Positions 21,866-28,042 of a DNA stretch of 28,042 nucleotides are shown piece by piece (position 1 is the first letter of the stretch; each line of letters begins with the position of its first letter). Origin of the DNA: MWCM01 sp964558315 (lineage in GTDB: Bacteria > Patescibacteriota > UBA1384 > XYA2-FULL-43-10); assembly GCA_964558315.1 (NCBI GenBank), contig CAZLCL010000009.1, positions 1 to 28,042 on the forward strand, written 5' to 3'. The notes under the pieces are model-generated. The model was not told the DNA's origin. It ran no database searches and saw nothing but the letters and a program-made list of their open reading frames with translations. The position numbers and the translations under genes were made by a program.

Positions 21866-22600
21866 TTATTTAAATTTAATTAAGTTTGAAACAACAGCCA
21901 TTATTATACTCAAAAAAAGCATAGTAATCAAGACAAATATAGTCGTGGTTAAAATTGCCATAAGCTCCGGCCGCAAGAATATATTTAGATCAATTTTTAC
22001 TCCTAAATATTTTATTAGAATATAAATAATTATTATTAAAGCGATTATTGATAGTAAAATATTACGAAAATCTTGAGTGCTCGGAATCATGGTTACGGCT
22101 ATAGTAATAATTAAATAGAAAGCCAACCAGCTAATCAGCGAACGATAGTCTATACTAATAATCATGTCTTTAATTATAGCAATAATATTATTCGGATCTG
22201 ATATTGAATCTACCGGCAAGGGTTTAAAACCGACAGTTTTTGCTAAAAAATATATTGCTAAAAAACCCACAATAAATGGCGCCAGAGATATTAATATTTG
22301 CCCAATTATCGGAATTTTTGGCATATTGTGTCTAACTTCTCCGCCATTTTTTTTAAAAACTTGTATCGAAGTTACTTTTGCCCCAGTTATTAAACAGGCA
22401 AATGCATGAGACATCTCGTGCACAATAACTCCAGGAGCAATAAAAACTCTATATATGCCGCCCACTGAATTTAATAAGATCATATTAATAATGTATGATA
22501 ACATAATAATTGTTATTATTAGCGCAATAAAAAGCAGGATTCTCTGATTTTGAATACCTTCAAGACTTATATTAAGCCACTCTGGAATTACAAATTTCAT
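21866..22600 (-). CDS. M50-like membrane zinc metallopeptidase
   Basis: 244 residues with about six hydrophobic segments (near 22-45, 50-75, 100-122, 155-175, 180-200, 215-240). The zinc-binding HExxH is HEMSH, set in VIVHEMSHAFACLITGAKVTSI within a membrane helix, the arrangement of M50/site-2 proteases. GGEVRHNMPKIP follows. A second motif supplying the third ligand is not clear, so a non-proteolytic relative is possible. It starts 8 bases after prfB with an AGAGGGG Shine-Dalgarno site inside the end of prfB, so the two are co-transcribed. Confidence 0.8.
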   Translation of the reverse strand: MKFVIPEWLNISLEGIQNQRILLFIALIITIIMLSYIINMILLNSVGGIYRVFIAPGVIVHEMSHAFACLITGAKVTSIQVFKKNGGEVRHNMPKIPIIGQILISLAPFIVGFLAIYFLAKTVGFKPLPVDSISDPNNIIAIIKDMIISIDYRSLISWLAFYLIITIAVTMIPSTQDFRNILLSIIALIIIIYILIKYLGVKIDLNIFLRPELMAILTTTIFVLITMLFLSIIMAVVSNLIKFK

Positions 22601-22608
22601 AATCCCCT

Positions 22609-23607
22609 CTAGTTAATAAACTCTTCGATCTCGCCATTTAATACTTTATCTGGATCTTTTGATCCGACATTAGTCCTGTGATCCTTGACCATTTTGTATG
22701 GATGTAATACATATGATCTGATTTGGCTCCCCCACTCTGGCTCCATGCTCTCGCCTCTAAGCTCACTAATTTTCTCTTTCCTTTGTTCTTCAAGAAGTTT
22801 TGCCAGCCTAGATCTTAAAACTTTCATTGCTGATTCTCTATTTTGTAATTGACTTCTTTCATTCTGGCAACTTGCAGAAATACCTGTGGGCAAATGGGTG
22901 ATCCTAACCGCAGAATCTGTAGTATTTACCCCTTGCCCTCCCTTGCCGCTTGATCTAAAAGTATCAATTTTTAAATCATTATCATCTATTTCTATCTCCT
23001 TATTGCTCTCAATGAGTGGCATAATTTCAACAAGAGAGAAAGATGTTTGACGTAAATTTTTTGCGTTAAAAGGCGATTGTCTTACTAATCGATGAACTCC
23101 GTTTTCATTTTTCAATTGACCATAAATATAATTTCCGATTATCTCTAAAGTGACGCTTTTGATGCCCGCGATTCCGCCCTTTGATAAATCAACGATATTA
23201 GTTGAATAACCTTTAGAATCAGCCCATTTTAAATACATCCTCATTAGCATTTCACTCCAGTCCTGAGCATCATCTCCTCCTGCACCGGCATAAATATTTA
23301 TAACGGCCGAATGATCATCATACTTACCGCTATATCTACATATTCGCTCCATCTCCTCAACTTGCTGGGCAAGAGCGGAGATATCCTCTTCGTTTTCGGC
23401 AATTTGAGACAATTCATAAATATCAGAAAACGAATTCGTTTCATCCTGCAATTTTTTAAGCTCTTTGCTTTTAGCACTAGATTCTCTTTCGTCCAGCCAA
23501 AATTCCGGGCTGTTCATCTCTTGCTCGATTTGCACGATACGCTTAATTTTATCCTCAATTTTTAAGGATTTTTTTAAGTTTTCAATTCTAACAAATAATC
23601 CGTTCAT
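22609..23607 (-). CDS. prfB: Peptide chain release factor 2
   Basis: 332 residues from the ATG at 23607 (MNGLFVRIENLKKSL). The frame continues 23 codons upstream, but that part is the terminator of the previous gene, so I reject it. RF2 reads UGA and UAA. The stop-codon recognition tripeptide SPF is at 178-180 (HRLVRQSPF), and the peptidyl-transfer GGQ at 223-225 (SSGKGGQGVN). The programmed UGA frameshift used by many prfB genes is absent. RF2 implies UGA is a stop here. A TGG-TAATAT box (23615-23623) ends 8 bases before the ATG and there is no clear Shine-Dalgarno site, so a leaderless message is possible but unproven. Confidence 0.96.
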   Translation of the reverse strand: MNGLFVRIENLKKSLKIEDKIKRIVQIEQEMNSPEFWLDERESSAKSKELKKLQDETNSFSDIYELSQIAENEEDISALAQQVEEMERICRYSGKYDDHSAVINIYAGAGGDDAQDWSEMLMRMYLKWADSKGYSTNIVDLSKGGIAGIKSVTLEIIGNYIYGQLKNENGVHRLVRQSPFNAKNLRQTSFSLVEIMPLIESNKEIEIDDNDLKIDTFRSSGKGGQGVNTTDSAVRITHLPTGISASCQNERSQLQNRESAMKVLRSRLAKLLEEQRKEKISELRGESMEPEWGSQIRSYVLHPYKMVKDHRTNVGSKDPDKVLNGEIEEFIN

Positions 23608-23633
23608 ATACTCTATATTACCAAAAGCACAAT

Positions 23634-23670
23634 AAAGGAAAAAGCCCTGTTTAACAGAGCTTTTTCCTTT
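23634..23670 (-). terminator. Intrinsic terminator after the DUF11/LPxTG gene
   Basis: A 17-bp inverted repeat, AAAGGAAAAAGCCCTGT against ACAGAGCTTTTTCCTTT, with one mismatch (a G.U wobble in the minus-strand RNA) and a 3-base loop. It lies 15 bases after the stop at 23686. The A/T-rich arms supply a T-run on either strand. Confidence 0.75.
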
Positions 23671-23685
23671 TAGCATGGGCAGTAT

Positions 23686-25704
23686 TTATTTTTTTATTCT
23701 TTGATAAGCTAATGCGCCACTTAGAGTGAGCATCGCAGACAAAGCGAATGTGAACAATAATGAGCTTGCAGAACCTGTTCGAGGCAAGGTTTTTACAGAT
23801 GCGACAGGAACAACTTTTTGTTTAATTACTGTTTGACTTTGGCTGGTAATAACTGCACCGTCATCGTCTAAATATGCTGTGTTATTAAGCGTTTCTCCTG
23901 CGGCAATTTCTGAAGATACTACTGTTCTAAATCTAATGTATGCTTCTTCACCCGGAGCTAAAGTATTTAATATATAGCCGTAGGTAATATTCTCTGCAAT
24001 TGATCTTTCTTGGCCGTTATAACCCAATATAGCGGCGGCATTTTTATCTAGAGATACATTCGCCGGCAAAACATCCCAGACTTTAACATAATCTGCATGG
24101 CCTTGACCAATATTCTTAAAAAGAATTTTATACTCAAGTAGATCGCCAGCATAAGCTGAATTAGTTTTAGTATATTCCAACTCATTTGAAGAAATATTTC
24201 TAACTAATTTATCTATAGTCAATACAGGTTTTAACACAGGTGGAGCAGGCTTTTCGATCTCAACAACGACATTATTCCCAAATTGATTAAACATCTTATA
24301 ATCATAGCTATAAACATTTTGTGGATTATTAGGTAATGGGTTTTTTACCTTAACTTTGAAGTTAACAACCACAACGGTGTTAGCCATTACTTTCATCTCT
24401 GGATATTTAACCATATGCAAATCATTACCGGTGCCGATGTTTTTAATCAACTCTCCACCGTCCGAGATACTTACAATATCTGCATATTCCAAAACGTCAG
24501 CTACACCATCTTTAATGACATAATTTACGTCAATATTTCCGGTATTTCTTGTGGTTAAAAAATACTCGATTTCATCGTTTGGTCTAGCCAATGTGACGGT
24601 AGCGTCCTTGTGTTGTGTTACGTTGTATGCACTTTTAGAATTTATAATATTACTTTTTCCGGCTTTTAAAATAACGTTTGCAGTATCATTTTTATTCAAC
24701 TCACCGCTGGTTACATAAGCTGTATTCACGACAATTTGATCGACTGCGGTTTGGTAATTATTTTTTGCCGAAAAGGTTATTTGGACACTTTTTCCGACTG
24801 CCAAACTTCCGATGTTTATGCCTTTTGATAACAGTGTTACTACATCAATAGAGCTTTCTATGCCATCTTTAAGCATTTTACCGGAATCAGCGACAAATGT
24901 AAGTTGTGATGGTAATACATCGCTGATAATCGCGTCATTTATGATTGTTTCACCAGTGTTCGAAACATTAATCTTAAAAGATGCGCTTTCGCCGATATTT
25001 AATTCTGTTGATTCAGAATAATCTGCTGTATTGCCAAGATTCTTTACAGTTTTATCAATTCTGATATTTGATACAAGTTCTGGAGCTTTTACTTTTAAGG
25101 CAAATTTTACAAAGCCAGCATACTCCCAACAACCGTTAATATTACCCAAATTCAAACCGTTAGCAGAAAATATTTCGCTACCATTTTGCCCAAAAGGCAA
25201 TGGACTTGGAGTTTCTGGATTGCTTTTTGAATTCGGATACCATTTTACAGAACCCGGAATGTATTGCAATTCAGCCTCTTGATCTAAGCTTACAGTTAAA
25301 CCACTTTTACCAATAATCTTATTTTCCACAACTGTATCTGTAATTGTTTGCGTATTATCTGCAGAAATTGAAGCAGTAATGAGCGCGGAATTATTCTGTA
25401 AAGATGAGGGTAACACTACTTTTACTCTGGTATTTTCTGCTACACTATCCAAAATACCATTGTGGTAATAGATTAATCCCTCAATCGTTTCACCATCACT
25501 AGCTGAAATCGGATCTTTCCAAATAGTTTCCGATCTACTAGTATTAGCTCCGGATAAAAGCTCCCAATCGCCATTCATAAAATTAAAGCGGGGACTTTGA
25601 GCTCTCATACCAAAAGCTGGGAATAAAGCTAATGAAGTAACTGCGGCGACTGCCACAAATCCTATTAGCTTTTTGGTGAATTTTTTAAGATTTGTTAATT
25701 TCAT
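23686..25704 (-). CDS. DUF11-repeat surface protein with LPxTG-type anchor
   Basis: 672 residues. Signal peptide at about 8-36 (basic MKLTNLKKFTKK, then a hydrophobic core). The N-terminal domain (40-215) starts PRFNFMNGDWELL and contains YIPGS and GLNLGNINGCWEY. DUF11-type beta-sandwich repeats follow (about 220-320, 350-470, 495-620), each with an NTG...VxDVLP pattern. The C-terminus is LPRTG at 640-644, a hydrophobic helix and a basic tail RIKK, the layout of a sortase substrate. It is probably secreted and attached to the wall or membrane. It follows its paralog by 37 bases and ends at a strong terminator. No sortase gene is in the window. Confidence 0.88.
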   Translation of the reverse strand: MKLTNLKKFTKKLIGFVAVAAVTSLALFPAFGMRAQSPRFNFMNGDWELLSGANTSRSETIWKDPISASDGETIEGLIYYHNGILDSVAENTRVKVVLPSSLQNNSALITASISADNTQTITDTVVENKIIGKSGLTVSLDQEAELQYIPGSVKWYPNSKSNPETPSPLPFGQNGSEIFSANGLNLGNINGCWEYAGFVKFALKVKAPELVSNIRIDKTVKNLGNTADYSESTELNIGESASFKINVSNTGETIINDAIISDVLPSQLTFVADSGKMLKDGIESSIDVVTLLSKGINIGSLAVGKSVQITFSAKNNYQTAVDQIVVNTAYVTSGELNKNDTANVILKAGKSNIINSKSAYNVTQHKDATVTLARPNDEIEYFLTTRNTGNIDVNYVIKDGVADVLEYADIVSISDGGELIKNIGTGNDLHMVKYPEMKVMANTVVVVNFKVKVKNPLPNNPQNVYSYDYKMFNQFGNNVVVEIEKPAPPVLKPVLTIDKLVRNISSNELEYTKTNSAYAGDLLEYKILFKNIGQGHADYVKVWDVLPANVSLDKNAAAILGYNGQERSIAENITYGYILNTLAPGEEAYIRFRTVVSSEIAAGETLNNTAYLDDDGAVITSQSQTVIKQKVVPVASVKTLPRTGSASSLLFTFALSAMLTLSGALAYQRIKK

Positions 25705-25741
25705 TTAATTCCTTCTCCCCTCAATTGCATCTTTTATCAAA

Positions 25742-27256
25742 CTATAAATTGAATACAGATGGTCCAATTATCTTAATTAATGACATAATTGTTGAAGCAG
25801 TATCCGATACACTTGGTATGTTTTTTGCTGAAGCATATGCGGTGTTAGTAAGAGTGTAATCTCCAACCGGAGGACATCCATAGGTTTTTACAGAAAATTC
25901 AATTACTGATTTACCACCACGATCAATGCTGGAGATATTAATTCCTGCCGATTCTATACCATCTGGAATACTTGCTCCGTTTAGTTTTGTTGAATTGGTA
26001 ATATACTTTGAGTAAAGTGGGATGACATCCGATACCGTAACATTTTCTAATGATGTCTGGCCAGAATTAGTAACTGTAATCTGATATTTTATTTCATCTC
26101 CCAATTTAATCTGATTTTGCTCTACCCAGTTTTTACCATCCCATACTTTTTTCTGAATGGTTAAGCCACTCTCCCCCATTACAAGAACTTTTGCTTGATC
26201 CTGAACAGTGTGAGCATTATAGACTGCTTTTACTGAATTGATTAATTCGCTTGTTCCAGCTGAACTATAGCTTAAACCACTTTCAATCTTTGTCTTAAAG
26301 ACGAAGTAAGCATTATTCTCTGTGCCCGGTTTTAAGTTATTAATATACAAACCGTTAGCTACAATTCCATCCGGCATTTTATTGCCAGCTTCTGGAGCAT
26401 CAGCTCCATAATATACAGTTGAGCCCTTTATATACGACAATCCAGCAGGCAAGGTGTCTTTTACTAATACGTTTGTTGCATCCATGTCGCCAGTATTCTT
26501 AACTGGCACTTTCCAGCTAATTGTATCTCCCTCTTTTGCTCCCTCCAGAACTGAATTCCATGTATTGTTTGCGCCGTCGCTACTAACAAACTTGTCAACT
26601 TCTATTTGAGCGGGGCTTTTTACCTTTACCTTAAATGTAATATATCCAGAATACTCCCAGCAACCGCACACATTGCCGATATTCAAGCCTTTATCTCTTG
26701 TTATGCCATCAGGTAATGATACACCCCATTGATTCGGTGTTTTTCTCCATAATTTTGTCGAACCCGGTATATACTCTAATTTTGCAGGTTTGTTAAGATT
26801 AATTTCTGTAAAACCATAACCGTATCCTACTAATTTGTTATTAACCATGGTGTCGCTTATAGCCGGAGTTTGATCGGACCAAAGAGAACTTAAAATTCTA
26901 TGTTGTGTGGCTATATTATTTGGAATTTCTGCTCTAAAAGTAGTATTGGTTGCCACTGTATTTAAACGCCCGTTGTGAAAATAAAATCGAAAAACGATTT
27001 CATCGCCAGCATCTGCGGCATAACTCCCGGTGACTGGGTCTGTCCAATCACTTTGACCTTTTGTGTAATTGGCGGCAGTCAACATCTCTAAATCGCCCTG
27101 TAAAAAGTTGAATCGGGGATTGATAGAAGTGTTTCCCACTGCCGATTGATTTGCCGAAACCATTGGCGTAATTATTGAAGCGCCTAAGGCTAATACGGCT
27201 ATTGTTTTTGTTAAACTTCTTTTTATTTTAGTCAGCATCCTTGAAAAGATCTTCAT
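25742..27256 (-). CDS. DUF11-repeat surface protein, paralog without anchor
   Basis: 504 residues. Signal peptide at about 14-36 (KRSLTKTIAVLALGASIITPMVSA). The N-terminal domain parallels the downstream protein: PRFNFLQGDLEML, YIPGS, and GLNIGNVCGCWEY. Two DUF11-like repeats (about 215-340 and 365-490) follow, with GDEIKYQITVTNSGQ and VSDVIP. It stops after MSLIKIIGPSVFNL with no LPxTG or basic tail, so it is either secreted free or was truncated after duplication. It is first in a two-gene operon with a strong promoter upstream. Confidence 0.86.
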   Translation of the reverse strand: MKIFSRMLTKIKRSLTKTIAVLALGASIITPMVSANQSAVGNTSINPRFNFLQGDLEMLTAANYTKGQSDWTDPVTGSYAADAGDEIVFRFYFHNGRLNTVATNTTFRAEIPNNIATQHRILSSLWSDQTPAISDTMVNNKLVGYGYGFTEINLNKPAKLEYIPGSTKLWRKTPNQWGVSLPDGITRDKGLNIGNVCGCWEYSGYITFKVKVKSPAQIEVDKFVSSDGANNTWNSVLEGAKEGDTISWKVPVKNTGDMDATNVLVKDTLPAGLSYIKGSTVYYGADAPEAGNKMPDGIVANGLYINNLKPGTENNAYFVFKTKIESGLSYSSAGTSELINSVKAVYNAHTVQDQAKVLVMGESGLTIQKKVWDGKNWVEQNQIKLGDEIKYQITVTNSGQTSLENVTVSDVIPLYSKYITNSTKLNGASIPDGIESAGINISSIDRGGKSVIEFSVKTYGCPPVGDYTLTNTAYASAKNIPSVSDTASTIMSLIKIIGPSVFNL

Positions 27257-27340
27257 TTTTATCCTTTCTTTTTAGATCAATTGATTAATACTTATTACTA
27301 TTTATTACTTATTAGTATTTGTTATTATCATGCATACATA

Positions 27341-27369
27341 TGTATACCATACTTTTTGATATTTGTCAA
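27341..27369 (-). promoter_or_regulatory. Extended -10 promoter of the DUF11 operon
   Basis: Minus strand: TTGACA (27364-27369), 17-base spacer, TGG-TATACA (27341-27346). Start near 27334, leader of about 78 bases containing a TTA-rich stretch in loose 7-base phase (27290-27317). Confidence 0.75.
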
Positions 27370-27386
27370 TGTTTAGTAAATTTAAT

Positions 27387-27420
27387 ATTGAAAATTTAAA
27401 ATTTAAATTAAATTTTCAAT
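27387..27420. repeat. 13-bp A/T inverted repeat
   Basis: ATTGAAAATTTAA (27387-27399) and TTAAATTTTCAAT (27408-27420) are exact complements around an 8-base loop. It lies upstream of the DUF11 promoter. Confidence 0.55.
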
Positions 27421-27436
27421 GACATAAAAAAATATT

Positions 27437-27464
27437 ATTCCATATTCCATATTCCATATTCCAT
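27437..27464. repeat. Heptamer array (ATTCCAT x4)
   Basis: Four perfect copies, 28 bases. This is the cleanest of the heptamer arrays. Confidence 0.9.
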
Positions 27465-27491
27465 ATTGCTATTTAATTCCCCTTTTTGCAT

Positions 27492-27575
27492 TATTCTTAA
27501 TTCATTATTCTTTATTCTGATGCACTTTATGCACATTGCATCTTGCATTTTGCATAATGCATTTCGCATTTTGCT
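27492..27575. repeat. Two adjacent heptamer arrays
   Basis: 27492-27519: TATTCTT, AATTCAT, TATTCTT, TATTCTG, nearly identical to 21417-21444. 27528-27575: TATGCAC, ATTGCAT, CTTGCAT, TTTGCAT, AATGCAT, TTCGCAT and a partial unit, related to 17739-17766. Confidence 0.75.
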
Positions 27576-27658
27576 TTTCTACCCGTGTTAGACCGTGTTG
27601 TTACAACTTTTTCAATTCCCGTTCTCGAATGAATTAATTAATAATTCGCTCGAGACGA

Positions 27659-27687
27659 GTCCCGAAGTGCGCGTGGCACTTCGGGAC
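27659..27687. repeat. Perfect 12-bp GC hairpin after the collagen-like gene
   Basis: GTCCCGAAGTGC, loop of 5, GCACTTCGGGAC, 64 bases beyond the stop at 27752. No T-run on either strand. It marks the left end of the third GC-rich patch, as hairpins do for the other two. Confidence 0.6.
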
Positions 27688-27751
27688 CATTTCCTTGGAG
27701 CGTAGCTTGTTTGGCTTTGCTCCCTCCAGTTCTCCCTCGTCTTACTACTGC

Positions 27752-28042
27752 CTACTGCCCCGGCATGGGCGGAGCCTTCGGGGTGCCGGGACCGCAAGTG
27801 CTGTCGCTGGTCTCGGCGCTGAAATCCCCGCTCTCGCGGGAGATCCAAGCACCGAAGATCTGCCGGCTCTCCGAAGTCTTAACACCGGTGGTTGCTAGCC
27901 CCCGGGTGTCAGACATCTTCTGGCTAGCTGCATCAGCCTCGCCTAGCGGCTTGACCGACCAGCCACCCATCGTCACCCCTGCGGGACCGACGGGGCCCTG
28001 CGGACCCTGGCATCCGGTGTCGCCCTTGGGACCGACGGGGCC
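27752..28042 (-). CDS. Collagen-like protein, C-terminal part only
   Basis: The frame is open to the right edge; 96 codons plus a stop are visible. It begins with seven Gly-X-Y triplets (GPV GPK GDT GCQ GPQ GPV GPA), then a C-terminal region of about 73 residues with no repeat (GGWSVKPLGEADAASQKMS, ISRESGDFSAE, ending PGTPKAPPMPGQ). Gly-Pro-rich triplets form collagen-like triple helices in bacterial surface proteins. Codon use is GC-rich, against the AT-rich DUF11 genes beside it, which suggests acquisition. The N-terminus, signal and full repeat length lie outside the window. Confidence 0.75.
   Translation of the reverse strand, partial: GPVGPKGDTGCQGPQGPVGPAGVTMGGWSVKPLGEADAASQKMSDTRGLATTGVKTSESRQIFGAWISRESGDFSAETSDSTCGPGTPKAPPMPGQ

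Noticed and set aside
23608..23676. Upstream start for prfB giving 23 extra residues
   Set aside because: The extension is the terminator hairpin of the preceding gene, and the family alignment starts at the inner Met.

Overview
The window reads as one chromosomal segment of an AT-rich bacterium with a compact genome, most likely a Candidate Phyla Radiation (Patescibacteria) member. The inference rests on gene content rather than a marker search: conserved VirD4/TraG-like ATPases beside large acidic membrane proteins, a sigma-region-4 plus HARE-HTH protein, DUF11 surface proteins, a four-helix-bundle (S23-like) gene, and rplA-rplJ-rplL with lysine/glutamate-rich extensions. All supported genes are on the minus strand. 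A standard RF2 gene argues that UGA is a normal stop. Several genes have good Shine-Dalgarno sites, and five promoters share one architecture: TTGACA or TTGAAA, a 17-base spacer, and an extended TGn -10 box.

Layout, left to right. (1) 1-13062: an export- or conjugation-like locus. Read in its own direction it runs: small helical protein, 1189-residue membrane protein with a disordered N-terminus, two acidic proteins, VirD4-like ATPase; then a separately promoted pair (164-residue hypothetical and sigma4/HARE protein) and a second, paralogous VirD4-like ATPase cut by the left edge. (2) 13200-14600: a GC-rich island holding one gene with a prepilin-type N-terminus, a coiled coil, a second membrane helix and a Pro/Gln/Ala-rich tail. 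It has its own Shine-Dalgarno site and terminator and is bounded by similar small palindromes. (3) 14500-15140: about 600 bases without a convincing gene, full of nested hairpins, downstream of a strong promoter. (4) 15472-16050: a winged-helix/Cas2-fold (PaaX-like) regulator between two copies of an 11-base sequence. (5) 16200-17441: tgt, interrupted by three in-frame insertions built on tandem heptamers. (6) 17477-17650: a second, small GC-rich gene. (7) 17690-20300: rplL, rplJ with an L10-type attenuating leader, and rplA with its own promoter and leader. (8) 20304-23607: pth, four-helix-bundle gene, ybaB, an M50-like membrane protease and prfB. (9) 23686-27256: two tandem DUF11 surface proteins, one with an LPxTG-type anchor. 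(10) 27650-28042: a third GC-rich patch with the end of a collagen-like gene.

Two features run through the whole segment. First, GC-rich genes sit as isolated cassettes in an AT-rich background. Second, at least ten arrays of heptamers, usually four units (28 bases), each with a different sequence but the same 7-base period, lie in intergenic DNA, in the L10 leader and inside the tgt coding sequence.
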